The notes beneath the pieces were generated by a model. The model saw only the letters and a program-made list of their open reading frames with translations, searched no databases and was not told the DNA's origin. From the NCBI GenBank assembly GCA_033239725.1, contig BTCW01000001.1, positions 1,190,501 to 1,254,500 of the forward strand: DNA of 64,000 nucleotides, written 5' to 3'. Source of the stretch: Echinochloa phyllopogon (lineage: Eukaryota; Streptophyta; Magnoliopsida; Poales; Poaceae). The translations under genes were made by a program, and so were the position numbers. Of this stretch, positions 11,482 to 22,912 are shown in pieces (the first letter of the stretch is position 1; every line of letters starts with the position of its first letter).

Positions 11482-13495
11482 AACTAGCAAGGTGGCCCGC
11501 ACAAATTTGCGCGCGTAGCTAGTTTTCTATACTAATATTTAGATTTTTTAACTTAAATATAAATTTATTTAAATATATCTTGTTCCACTGTCAATACGGT
11601 TCGTCCAAATGTGTCCAAACTAACGTATCATTTTTTATCATCATGTATGTGACACATGGTATGAATTAATGATGCAAGCTTATTTTACTAATTATATTTG
11701 ATATTGATTATTTGATCAACTTATAATTTCTTTATTTATTTAATTTTAGAATTTAACTATTTATTTACTTTAATCAATGGATTTTAAGGGTTAATATAGA
11801 TTCTTAGATGTTACAAAAAAACAGCAGTATGTATTATTTTTATTTCAATTACTATGATAAAAGTATTATATTATTAAGATTAACTCCACCAATACCTCCC
11901 GCGGCAGCCACCGACGGTCGCACGGCGGCGGTGGAGGGCTCCTACGGCGGCCGCGGACGGCCCCGTGGCGACGGTGGAGGCCTCCTACGGCAGGCAGTAC
12001 GACTGCGCATCGGCAACGGCGGAGGTCTCCCGCGGCGGCCATGGAGGGGTGGTAGCGACGACGGCGGCGAGGAGTGCCGGTCTCCCCGGCCGGTAGCCTC
12101 CAGCCCTGCCAGGCTGTGGCGGCGCGCGGAGCGGCCGGACCCCGATCTCTGAAGAATTTAACTATTTATTTACTTTAATCAATGGACTTTAAGGGTTAAT
12201 ATTGATCTTAAATCTTACAAAAACCAATAGTGTGTATTATTTTTATTTCAATTACTATGGTAATGACATTATATTATTAAGATTAACTCCACCCGCGGCA
12301 GCCACCGACGATCGCGCGGCGACGGTGGAGGCCTGCTACGGCGGGCAGTACGACTGCGCGTCAGCAGCGGCGGAGGGCTCCCGCGGCGGCCATGGAGGGG
12401 TGGCGGCGATGGCGGCGGCAAGGGGTGCCTGTCTCCCCGGCCGGCTGCCTCCAACCCTACCGGCCTCTGGCGGCGCGTGGAGCAGCCGGACCCCGATCTT
12501 CGAAGGTGCGCGGGCGGCTCCCGTGGCTGCCGCGGATGGCTCCCACGGCGACGGCAAGGGGTGCCGGTCTCCCCGGCCGGCTGCCTCCAACCCTACCGGC
12601 CTCTAGCGGCGGCGCGTGGAGTGGCAGAACCCCGATCTTCGAAGGTGCGCGGGCGGCTCCCGTGGCGGCCGCGGATGGCTCCCACGGCGGCGGCGACGGA
12701 TGGCCTGCCAGCGGCGGATGGTCGCGCGGCGACGATGGAAGCCTCGTACGGCCGACACGTACGACTGCGCGGTGGCGGTGGCGGCGGCGAGGGATGCCGG
12801 TCTCCCCGGCTGGAAGCCTCCAGCCCTTTCGGCGTCTGGCGGCGTACGGAGCGGCCGGACCCCATATCTCTAAAGATGCGCGGGTGGCTCCCGCGGCGGC
12901 AACGGCGGGCGGTCGCCCGGCGACAGCGAAGACTTCCGCGGCAGCCACAGACGGCCACGCGGCAGCGCTAGAGGGCTCCTGTGATGGCCGCTGACGGCTA
13001 TGCGGTGACGGTGGAGGCTTTCTATGGCAGCCACGGACGGCTGCGTGGCAGCGACGGCGGAGGGCTCCCGCGGCGGCCGCGAATGGCTGCGCTCTGACCG
13101 AGGAAGGATAGCGGCAGACTGAATAATATAGACCGTTAGATCTTCATCAAATCCGACGATATAATTTTCTCTTTTTTGGATTATTAATGGAATAATATAG
13201 ACCGTTAGATTTTCATAAAATCCGACGACATATATATTCTTCTCTTTTTTTGAATTAATGGAATAATATGGATCATTAGATCTTCATAAAATCCGATGGC
13301 ATATATTTTTCATTTTTTTGGATTAACGGAATAATATGGACTGTTGGATCTTCATAAAATCCGACGGTCCATGCTCTTCTCTTTTTTAGATTAACGTGAG
13401 AATTTTTTGTCCCTCTCGGCGAACGTGGTGACTCCTTTTAACTCTGTTGTAATAATATAATAGATAGATATATATAGACATATATGTATAGATAT
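11482..13495. repeat. Composite repeat block: GC-rich modules between AT-rich ends
   Basis: Two direct copies of an AT-rich lead-in (near 11820-11895 and 12230-12290, sharing ATTATTTTTATTTCAATTAC) each continue into a GC-rich module. The GC-rich part (11895-13090) is built of repeated words such as GGTCTCCCCGGCCGG and GGCTCCCGCGGCGGCC, at least four times. 13118-13395 is four to five tandem AT-rich units of about 65 bp containing GACCGTTAGATCTTCAT. 11500-11520 and 13450-13490 look like the edges of a DNA element, but I could not define termini or a target duplication. Long Ala/Gly/Arg-rich frames here are compositional. Confidence 0.6.
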
Positions 13496-13501
13496 AAGTT
13501 T

Positions 13502-13927
13502 CTAAAGATCTAGTAGCGTCTCGACGGAGCGCCGGTGCCCTCGGGCGAAATCCCATATCTCATTTGAAGTTGCATCCTCTAGTTCCCTCTTCATCAGTAC
13601 GGGTGGGTGTGAAGCGCCCGTACCGATTGGTGGGTCAGGAACGGGTACACTGGCCAGATCTAGGTTACTACCGGCCCGGCCAGGTCCGGCGAACCCGTCG
13701 CCGTCCGCCGGTGGATCCGGCGAGGCGGCGACCAGAGGAGTGCAAGGAGGCGGTGGCCGACTATTAGAGCGCGTCGCCCTCCTTCGCTCTCGGTGTTCCG
13801 CGCAGCGGCTGTCGTCTGGACATCCGGCCGGGACGGGCTCGTGGTCTAGGGCACCTGCCGGAGTAGGTGTCCCGCTTGGCGGAGCCCGCTCTCGCCTGCG
13901 AACTCGCCGCGGGATGTCGGCCGCCAT
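13502..13927 (-). CDS. Hypothetical 141-aa open frame, unrecognised
   Basis: An ATG at 13927 opens a 141-residue frame to a stop at 13502. It is rich in Pro, Arg and Ala through most of its length, with a more normal C-terminal 40 residues containing MKRELEDATSNEIWDF. I recognise no domain, signal or membrane segment. It abuts the repeat block and could be a captured gene fragment or chance in GC-rich DNA. No splice sites or promoter were assigned. Confidence 0.2.
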   Translation of the reverse strand: MAADIPRRVRRRERAPPSGTPTPAGALDHEPVPAGCPDDSRCAEHRERRRATRSNSRPPPPCTPLVAASPDPPADGDGFAGPGRAGSNLDLASVPVPDPPIGTGASHPPVLMKRELEDATSNEIWDFARGHRRSVETLLDL

Positions 13928-14704
13928 TAAAGGGCGGCCCTTTAGCAAAGTAAGTCATCTCCAATCGTTCTCAACTATATACTTTGATTGATTCTATCTA
14001 TCCTGATGATTCCTCGCATCATCAATCAGCCTGGACACAAATCCACCAGTTTCAGATCGCCTGGTTATGCCTCTCGCCGCTGCAGAGCATCCCAGATTGA
14101 TTTCCTTTTCTTTTTTTATACCACTTGGTATCCATTTGTGCTAGAAAAAAAATCATCTCATATCATAATTAACCCATACATTTTTCGCTCTCGAAATTTT
14201 TATGTAGTGGGTCTAAAGAGGGGGAGAGAATCCACCTGATTCATCAATTGGTCCACTCCGGTCCTAATTTTTTTCCTCTCGATTCGTTCTTCAATATTAT
14301 TATCCATTTTGATTGATGTTGTGAAGAAATTGGGAATACAGGTTCCCTCCTACTCCGAGTAGGACGAATGGCTTGCGTATCGCTGGTGGTTTCCATACGA
14401 ATACTCTCTGCTCTGCCTCTGCTCCGAGACGGATATGGATTAGGGCTACTCGGATTAGGGCTATATTTTCGGGATTTAATCAGCATAAATAAGGTGGCAC
14501 GCGGGCCCCAAGACACAAACAACTCCAGCAGACACCTTCTAGCTCACAGTATCTACCTCCCTCCTACAGCAATCAGCAAACATCCACAGCAGCAAGAACA
14601 TACTCCTGTTGTTTTCCAGTTAAAAATAGGACCAGTCGGGTTTAAGCATATAGTACTAGCTCTCATACATATACATCTCTCTTTCTACTTGCTGCATTTA
14701 CACC

Positions 14705-15926
14705 ATGATGAAACTGCAGAAGACGGGCATGAAGTGGAAGAGCAGTTCAAGGAGCCCCCCTGATCTGTCGGAGGAGATCATAATAGAGATACTGGTGCGC
14801 TTGCCCGTGACGTCCCTCCTGCGTTGCAGAACGGTGTGCAAGGCCTGGCGCGCCATCGTCTTCATCCGCCGCCCGGTGGGAGCATGACCCGGCCCTGATC
14901 ATCAGCCCCCACACCCTGGACTACGTCGTCCCGGAGGTGCGCTGGCCCAGCACCTTCTCCAACCACATCCGCTTCTACCAATGGCAGCCCTCCAAAAATC
15001 AGTCTGCCAAATTCCTCCACGCTAAAAAGTTTCGTGGTGAATTCAGCCGGCTGTGCTTCTTCGCCCACTGCGACGGCCTGGTGCTCGTCCCAACCAACTC
15101 CAAGCTCTACCTCTTCAACCCGGCCACCAGGGATGGCATCACACTACCGGACAGTAATAACCGCCGCAACAGCTCAACTCTAGAAGCCTGCCATTGCGCA
15201 GGCCTAGGCCTGGATCCACGCACCGGCAGGTACAAGGTGGTGCAGGCCTTCTACCGGTCAGTCGACGCCGCCACCAACACCTGCCGCATGGGGATGGAGG
15301 TGTTCACCGTCGGCAGCGGCGGCGGCGCTGTGTGGAGGGAGATGGCGGAGGACCTGCCGTGCCCCATCACGACATGGCAGACTGGCCTCACCGTGAAGGG
15401 GCGGTTCCTGTTCTGGCGCGTCGACAGGGCGCGCCACCGGGACCGGAAGGCGGCGGCGCGGGGCCTCGTCCGCCTCGACTTGGCGGAGGAGTCCTTTAGG
15501 ATCATCGCCCTTCCGGACGCCATGTACGGCGGCGACGCGTGCGTCATCGACGAGCTGCGCGGGGAGCTCTGCCTGACGGCACCCGCCGCCGGGACGGTGA
15601 CCGTCTGGGCGATGGCGGTGGACGGCGGCGGCCAGCAGTGGGAGCGGCGCTACTCCGTCCGGTTCCAACGCCTCTGCCACCCGATGGCCATCCTTCCCGG
15701 CGACAGCAACAGCGACAGCGACGGCAACGGCGGCCGGGTGCTGTTTTGGAATCACCTGGCTCTGTACAGCTACGACGCGGCAACCTGCGAGATGACCACC
15801 GTGTGCGACATGGATCGCATGAGGTACCAAGGTCGGAGGGCGCGGAGGTGGAAGAACCTCAACAACTTCAACGTCAGGCCCTATACGGAGAGCCTCGTCC
15901 CTGTCAGTCACGGCTGCTTAGATTAG
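14705..15926 (+). pseudogene. F-box protein gene, frameshifted after the F-box
   Basis: F-box proteins are substrate adaptors of SCF ubiquitin ligases; the F-box binds Skp1 and the C-terminal part binds the target. ATG 14705 (context CACCATGATG) opens a frame with an F-box: DLSEEIIIEILVRLPVTSLL, then RCRTVCKAWRAIV. This frame stops at 14887. From about 14862 another frame carries RWEHDPALIISPHTLDYVV and continues to 15926 with an F-box-associated domain of the type common in grasses (LCFFAHCDGLVLV, LYLFNPATRD, GLGLDPRTGRYKVV, FLFWR). There is no GT-AG pair to join them, so a small deletion around 14860-14870 is the simplest reading; family members have about ten more residues here. The in-frame ATG at 14937 could make an F-box-less 329-aa protein. 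A sequencing error is possible. Confidence 0.8.
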
Positions 15927-17026
15927 ATTAAGCAAGTATGGAGCCTGATCTTGCAAGCAGGCTCCATCCCCGTCGCTTCATTTAATTTGGCTCCACTCCA
16001 TGGCTGCTGCTGGTGGTGCACAATGAAGCTGCATCGTTGCTGTGTTTATTTGATGATGTGGTGGTAGTTTTCATCTTCAGACTGAATCAATAATGGATCC
16101 CGTGCCTTTGGCCAGGCACTGTATTTTACTTCTCTCAACCTTTGGATGATGTACTGTAATTGTAAAAGAATCGATCCATCATTTTTATCGGCGTGTTTTT
16201 ACTGTTTCGTTTTTCTGTACTGAATCCTGGCAAAGCTGTTGCGGACAATTCAGAACTCAATTCTCCTGCAATACCGATGAAATTTTGAGGTCGCTCCTCT
16301 TAACTTTGCTGATGATGATTTGTTACGACTAAGCATTCTGCTTATTTGTTCAGTTTTATTCTTTTCGGATATTACTATTTACTATGTGTTAGTTGCATTC
16401 CCTATTGAATCCTAGCATTATTCTTCCGGGCCACTTCTTGTTGGATTCATTTACCAAGTGTCAACCCACTCAAATACACTGCGGAGAAGAGAAGGAACCT
16501 GAAAGGCTATAATGATGATTATTAATCCGCATGCTACAATTCCATTTGAGAAATACAAAAAGAAAATGCTTCAGTGCTGAGGGGCCTTTTTTTCACTTTT
16601 GACTACGGAGACTCTTGTGTACATGTAGATTACCATTGCTACCTAATAACAAATGGAATCACGTAAAAACACCAGTACACCATCTTCACATGACCATATA
16701 ATTATTCCAACAACTATTTTGCATCCACATCAGCAATACTACAGAAAACTTCATTACAAACACGTTGTTAACCGGTGGCTAAAACCAACAGCATTTGTAT
16801 TTCATCAAAAAACTACGAATGAATTATAGCGTTCAACAACAAATTGGGTTCGAACCACAATTAATATGAACCAAATTAAGCAAAATTAGTAGGTAGAGTG
16901 GGGGATACGTAGAAGGTACGACAAAGAACCAAATCCACGTAAAAGATGTTCGACGAACCAACCAGATATGAAGGATCTTGTTGGTGGAGCAGTAGGCAGT
17001 AGCAGCAGGGGAAGATGAGAGGCATA
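15927..17026. other. 3' flank of the F-box gene and intergenic DNA
   Basis: Probable 3' UTR to about 16160 (AATAATGG at 16090). The remainder is AT-rich with no gene seen. Confidence 0.4.
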
Positions 17027-17283
17027 CTCCCTCCGTCCCAAAATAAGTCCACATCTCGCTTCTCGAGGAGTCAAACATTTTTAGATTTGACTACGAATAT
17101 AGAAAATAATATCAACATTTGTATCTCCAAATGAATTTTGTAGAAAAGTATACCCAATGCCAAATCTAACAATACTTATTATACATCATAAATATAAGTA
17201 TGTTTTTTATAAAATTTGGTCAAAATTTAAAAGTTTGACTCTTCAAAAAAATGTGATGTCCACCTATTTTGGGACGGAGGGAG
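17027..17283. mobile_element. Stowaway-like MITE
   Basis: The ends CTCCCTCCGTCCCAAAATAAG and the inverted CTATTTTGGGACGGAGGGAG are flanked by TA at 17025-17026 and 17284-17285. It is 257 bp, with no coding capacity, typical of Tc1/mariner-derived Stowaway MITEs. Confidence 0.93.
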
Positions 17284-18924
17284 TAGTCGCCTTGCAGTTA
17301 AAGTGCCTAGATTTGGGCACTCAATTAAGATGGCCACACCAAGTTTCAACTTTCAAGGTTTGGCATTTTTCTGCATCAAGCCCATGTCTCTAGTCTTATG
17401 GCTTCGTCCACTTTACTATCAATTCCCTCTTTGTTTTCTAAAGTTTATTTATTAGGATTTCGAAAAGTCTTTATAAACGGTTACTTTGATCACCAAATTC
17501 TTTTACAATTTAATGTGAATTGCCATAGAATTGTTGCTATATTGAAATAATAGTGAAATATGAACCTGTTAAAAGAATTTCATATACTTATTAACATATT
17601 AGTACTAAGCATGCAGTTAATTTGAATGGTTGATAGTCAAAATTATGCACTTTGATTCTTTTTTTTAAAAAAAAAACGAAGATGACCTATAAATAGAAAT
17701 AGAGGGAGTTCGTCAAGAGTGAACACTACAGCATTGATAATAGTACAACAAAATTTGAGGACACCATTTTCGTAATTAATTTGAAATATTCTCAAAAATA
17801 CTGATAATTCAAAGTATAAACATATTACTTCCAAAATGATAGTTACGTGACTGGTGGGAGCAAACGAGAAAGGGCCAAATTAGACCTAAATAAAAAATAA
17901 AGACACGACACTTACTTGAGCGCAACCGAATGAGATCATACCATGCTCAACTAGAATGTGGGTGCAACAGAAGTGGTTTCCTTTTGGCAACATCGTAGGC
18001 CCTGTTCGCTTGACAACAGAAGTGGTTCTCTTAGCATTTCCTCTAAAAAGCGATTTCTTAGTTTAGGCCCTGTTTGGGGGAGCCTGTGCTTTTCCAAAAG
18101 CGCTTCCTGCAAAAGTTTGGAGTGCTGGCCCAGGAAGCTGCTTCCTGGAGAAGCGAAGGCTGCCTGTTTGGCGTCCAGCTTTTGGCCATTGGCTTCTATC
18201 CACCATCGAGGAGGAAGGCGACCTCGGGGACGGTGGCTGACATCGTCTAGGAAGGAGAGCACCGCCGGAGCTAGCCTGTGGCGGCCATTGGGGCACCGGT
18301 GGAACTCGCGAGGCAGCCCGGGATAGCACCGCGCGGGGCAGCTCGCCGAAGCAGCTCCCGTGGCCGCCCGAATGAGCACCTCGTGGGGCCGCCCTTAGCG
18401 GCCGGCGGAGCAGATCCCGCACCGCCTGGAGGAGCTCGTGCTCCTTCACGCCGGCAGGAGCTCGTCCTCCACCGTGCCCCTCTCGCCGGCGGCGCTAATC
18501 CTCCTCCTTCGAGCCGGCGGCCGCTCGAGCGTGGTAGGGAGGGGAGGGGCAGCAGTGGCCGGCGCGGTGAGGGGCGGCGGTGGCTGGTGCGGAGGATAGG
18601 GGAGGGCGCGAAGGAAGGTGAGAGAGGGGTGGCCGCGTGCGGAGGGGAAAAAAGAATGGGGGAGGGAGCAAAAGCTCGGGAAGCAACTCGCTTCTCCGCT
18701 TGCAGTGTAAACGTCGCTTCTGGAGCTTTTCTTTTCGCTGGTTGGAGAAGCGACCCCGTTTGGGGGATTTGGAGCTTCTAGGAGAAGCAAAAGCCCACAT
18801 GTCAGCTGGGCCCCAGCTGACATGTCAGCTGGCTGGTCGTAGCACGCGCCACGTGGCACGCCTACTCCCGCGTCCCGACCATTCCTAGTCGTCCACCGTG
18901 CGAGAGCCGGCCACGCGACCCCAG
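17284..18924. other. Intergenic, with hAT-like end fragments
   Basis: Sequence of the type GGCCCTGTTCGCTTG (18000) and TAGGCCCTGTTTGGGGGAGC (18065) recalls the ends of grass hAT-like elements; CCCCGTTTGGGGGATTTGGAGC (18752) is in direct, not inverted, orientation, so I cannot define an element. 18280-18660 is GC-rich with overlapping compositional open frames. No gene seen. Confidence 0.4.
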
Positions 18925-18943
18925 CCAATCCCACAACTCCGCG
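18925..18943 (+). promoter_or_regulatory. ERSE-like motif
   Basis: CCAAT, nine bases, then CCGCG. The endoplasmic reticulum stress element is CCAAT-N9-CCACG, so this has one mismatch. It lies about 200 bp upstream of the BiP TATA box. Confidence 0.5.
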
Positions 18944-19031
18944 CGTGGGGGCGCATCCCAGCCGTCGGATGCGCGGAACGGACGGCCGCGAAGCCCCCAG
19001 CACAGAGAGCCCCGCGATTGGCTCCCCGTCC

Positions 19032-19039
19032 ACGCGTCA
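19032..19039 (-). promoter_or_regulatory. pUPRE-II-like core
   Basis: On the minus strand this reads TGACGCGT, the core of the plant UPR element pUPRE-II bound by the IRE1-activated bZIP (bZIP60/OsbZIP50 type). Its position about 90 bp upstream of the TATA box fits a role in ER-stress induction. Confidence 0.6.
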
Positions 19040-19046
19040 CGCTTCT

Positions 19047-19057
19047 ACTGGTCCACG
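19047..19057 (+). promoter_or_regulatory. ERSE-II-like motif
   Basis: ACTGGTCCACG differs by one base from ERSE-II (ATTGG-N-CCACG). It lies between two TGACG-type elements in the BiP promoter. Confidence 0.5.
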
Positions 19058-19066
19058 TCGGACTCG

Positions 19067-19072
19067 TGACGT
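19067..19072 (+). promoter_or_regulatory. TGACGT bZIP site (UPRE-like)
   Basis: TGACGT in the context CGTGACGTCC, a core bZIP-binding word found in UPR elements, 56 bp upstream of the TATA box. Confidence 0.45.
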
Positions 19073-19127
19073 CCCGGCCAACGCGACGGGCGCAGCGAGA
19101 TCCCGAGCCCCGTTCACGCCACCCCAC

Positions 19128-19134
19128 TTTATAA
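19128..19134 (+). promoter_or_regulatory. TATA box of BiP
   Basis: TTTATAA in CACTTTATAAGCC; transcription would start near 19160, giving a leader of about 125 nt before the ATG at 19285. Confidence 0.7.
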
Positions 19135-19284
19135 GCCTCCTCCTCCCCTTCTTCTCTCCCCCATCACAAGGCGCAGTTCGATTCGAAACGCGGGATCAAA
19201 CACCCAACCCCCAGAAGAGAGGAGAAGCTTCCAGAGGAGGAGGAGAGGGAAGGCGGCATCGTTGCTGGTGGTGGCGGTGAGGCC

Positions 19285-22200
19285 ATGGATCGGGCTCGCG
19301 GATCCGCGTTCCTGCTCGGCGTCCTGCTCGCAGGTACGATGCAGCGGTTTCTCTGAGGTTTTTGTTCGTTCGAACGTTCTCGTGTGAGATCTGCGAATTG
19401 TGTTAGATTTGCTGGCGCTCTGGGGTGGGCTGGCCCGGGCTCGATCTTCCGGGAAACTATGTTTACTACTTATGAATTGGTTGGTTGAGGAAATATGTTT
19501 GGAAGTGGGGCTGGTGGATCAGGATTCAGGAAGGGTGGGGGCATTCGAGGTGTAGGAAATGGCTGGTCGGTTTGACAGGACTCCGCGGCATGTTCGTGTG
19601 ATCTAGTATCTACTAGGGGTTTGGTTGTTTTCGGTGCACTGCCCTTTGATCTGATACTTGCCGGTAGTTCTGTTCCGCGACTCAGTTGCACTGGAACTCA
19701 CAGAGTAGCTAGCGATTTGATTTCTTCTGATTAAATTGAATTGTTGCCTCGATCTGTGATTGGCTAGATCGGGATCATGGTATAACAAGAGTTTTGGTTG
19801 TAATGTTAGGGTATGATTTGATTTCATGACTCGTAAGCATCCAAGGGCATAGAATTTGAATTGCACTAAATATCTCGCTAGTTGATCTCCCCTTAGAGAA
19901 GCATTCAGTTTCAGTGGATTAGTTGGAAATTGGAATGTATGTGAATAGGCTTTTTACTGATGTCAGTGTAGTCTCAATTGCATTTCAGCTATAGCTGCTG
20001 TACATGTGCTGCTAACATTCAGAGCAATTGGATGAACAATGTCGCTTAATCATTCTTGTTCTGTATGCAGGATCCCTGTTTGCATTCTCAGTTGCAAAGG
20101 AGGAGACCAAGAAGCTCGGGACTGTGATCGGTATTGATCTCGGTACCACCTACTCCTGTGTCGGTGTCTACAAGAACGGTCATGTCGAGATCATCGCCAA
20201 TGACCAGGGTAACCGTATCACACCCTCATGGGTTGCCTTCACCGATAGCGAGAGGCTCATCGGTGAGGCTGCCAAGAACCAGGCAGCTGTCAACCCTGAG
20301 AGGACCATCTTTGACGTCAAGCGTCTCATCGGAAGAAAGTAATACATCTCTCTCCACAATCTTTTTGTCGCATTTCTTCTTGCTGTGGATGTCTGGTGTC
20401 CTAACTGTAATGCCAATTGTTCAGGTTTCAGGACAAGGAGGTCCAGAGGGACATGAAACTTGTTCCCTACAACATTGTTAACAAGGATGGTAAGCCCTAC
20501 ATTCAGGTCAAGATCAAGGATGGAGAGAACAAGGTCTTCAGCCCTGAGGAGATCAGTGCCATGATTCTTGGCAAGATGAAGGATACTGCTGAGGCATACC
20601 TTGGCAAGAAGATCAATGACGCTGTCGTCACTGTTCCTGGTTAGTAACCAACCAATCTGCAGGTTACCTACCTGTAGTGATTGTAATATCAATGTGGTGA
20701 CTCACTTCTCTGTTGTTCTCTTTTGCAGCGTACTTCAATGATGCGCAGAGGCAGGCAACCAAGGATGCTGGTGTCATTGCTGGTCTCAATGTTGCTAGGA
20801 TCATCAATGAGCCAACTGCTGCTGCTATTGCCTACGGTTTGGACAAGAAGGGTGGCGAGAAGAACATCCTTGTCTTTGACCTTGGTGGTGGTACTTTCGA
20901 TGTCAGCATCTTAACCATTGACAACGGTGTGTTTGAGGTGCTTGCCACCAACGGTGACACCCATCTTGGAGGTGAGTGAAATATTCTGTCGTTAGAGCTA
21001 GATGACTAGCTAATGCATTTAGGCTATAAAGATGCTGATTACTGTTCTGTCACCTTATTAACAGATGCCAAGTTGACTCCTTGACATAGAATAAAACCAT
21101 GTTCACAACTTACATTCACAGAATTCTTTGACAATCTAAATGGCTTATACAAGCTATCAATTCTGCATTGAAATTTTGTTGTGATATATGTACTGCTTTG
21201 AGATAATTCTCATCAATCATCATCCATAAATGTGGTATCTGCATTGAATGTGTACTGCACCCTTACTTGCAATGAAAATTTGAACACCCATTTGCTTCAG
21301 CTATGTGAATTATTGCATTACTAGCTTGTTAGCACCTTTACTGTGAACGTGCATTGTCATGGCTGATACTGAATTTTTATTACCTATTCAGGTGAGGACT
21401 TTGACCAGAGGATCATGGAGTACTTCATCAAGTTGATCAAGAAGAAGTACAGCAAGGATATCAGCAAGGACAACCGTGCTCTTGGAAAGCTGAGGAGGGA
21501 AGCTGAGCGTGCCAAGAGGGCCCTCAGCAACCAGCACCAGGTCCGTGTTGAGATTGAGTCCCTCTTCGACGGGACCGATTTCTCGGAGCCGCTGACCCGT
21601 GCCAGGTTCGAGGAGCTGAACAACGATCTGTTCCGCAAGACCATGGGCCCTGTCAAGAAGGCCATGGAGGATGCTGGCCTTGAGAAGAGCCAGATCCACG
21701 AGATTGTCCTTGTTGGTGGAAGCACCAGGATTCCCAAGGTCCAGCAGCTCCTGAGGGACTACTTTGACGGCAAGGAGCCCAACAAGGGTGTGAACCCTGA
21801 CGAGGCTGTTGCCTATGGTGCTGCGGTGCAGGGAAGCATCTTGAGCGGCGAGGGTGGTGATGAGACCAAAGGTGCATTTCATCTCTCTGTGCTCTCTTTC
21901 TGACTGCTATCAGTTTTTTTTTTCAGTTTGTAAGGGACCATCCTGCTTACACAAGTGTGATTTGGCTTTTCTTGCAGATATCCTTCTCCTTGATGTGGCT
22001 CCCCTCACCCTTGGTATCGAGACCGTCGGTGGAGTAATGACCAAGCTGATCCCCAGGAACACTGTCATCCCCACCAAGAAGTCACAGGTGTTCACCACCT
22101 ACCAGGACCAGCAGACCACTGTCTCCATCCAGGTAATGACGAGCATCCTGTTCTCTCCTCTGCTGGAAACTCGAGTGTCAGCTGTGGTCTAGGCAGTAAT

Positions 22201-22912
22201 AACCTGTTTTGTATGTGATCCATACAGGTCTTCGAGGGTGAGCGCAGCATGACCAAGGACTGCCGTCTTCTCGGCAAGTTCGACCTCTCTGGCATTCCAC
22301 CAGCTCCTAGGTGCGTTGCTGCTATCCGGAGAAGAGATGTTGCCAATAGTCTAGTGAATGAATGAATCCAGTGTTTCCTGACCGATGTTGAAATGTGAAT
22401 TTTGCAGGGGCACTCCCCAGATCGAGGTGACCTTCGAGGTTGACGCCAACGGTATCCTGAACGTGAAGGCTGAGGACAAGGGCACTGGCAAGTCAGAGAA
22501 GATCACCATCACCAACGAGAAGGGCCGCCTGAGCCAGGAGGAGATCGACCGCATGGTCAAGGAGGCTGAAGAGTTCGCGGAGGAGGACAAGAAGGTGAAG
22601 GAGAAGATCGACGCCAGGAACCAGCTCGAGACCTATGTGTACAACATGAAGAACACGGTCGGCGACAAGGACAAGCTGGCTGACAAGCTGGAGAGCGAGG
22701 AGAAGGAGAAGGTGGAGGAGGCTCTCAAGGAGGCCCTCGAGTGGCTCGACGACAACCAGTCGGCCGAGAAGGAGGACTACGAGGAGAAGCTCAAGGAGGT
22801 GGAAGCCGTGTGCAACCCCATCATCTCGGCCGTGTACCAGAGGACCGGCGGTGCCCCAGGTGGTGGCGCTGACGGTGAGGGCGGCGTTGATGACGACCAT
22901 GACGAGCTGTAG
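19285..22912 (+). CDS. BIP1: Luminal binding protein BiP (ER HSP70), 8 exons, 665 aa
   Basis: BiP is the ATP-dependent HSP70 chaperone of the endoplasmic reticulum lumen; it binds unfolded secretory proteins and restrains the stress sensors. Exons by hand: 19285-19333, 20071-20338, 20425-20639, 20729-20971, 21392-21871, 21978-22132, 22228-22310, 22408-22912; all GT-AG, and the phases sum to 666 codons, the usual BiP length. Residues 1 to about 24 are a signal peptide ([18 protein letters not shown]), split by the first intron. HSP70 signatures follow: [28 protein letters not shown] and [14 protein letters not shown] in the nucleotide-binding domain, then the substrate-binding domain and acidic tail. 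The protein ends HDEL, the plant ER retrieval signal. Upstream motifs fit induction by ER stress. The symbol is assigned by similarity to rice BiP1 from memory. Confidence 0.97.

Noticed and set aside
11895..13090. Long Ala/Gly/Arg-rich frames of up to 200 codons
   Set aside because: They translate tandem GC-rich words in every frame; composition, not protein.
15258..15911. Minus-strand frame of 217 codons over the F-box gene
   Set aside because: Antisense shadow of a GC-rich coding region.
18065..18785. hAT element bounded by CCCTGTTTGGGGGAG-type ends
   Set aside because: The two end sequences are in direct, not inverted, orientation and no target duplication was found.
18278..19280. Open frames on both strands upstream of BiP
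   Set aside because: They overlap the BiP promoter and leader and have no recognisable protein.
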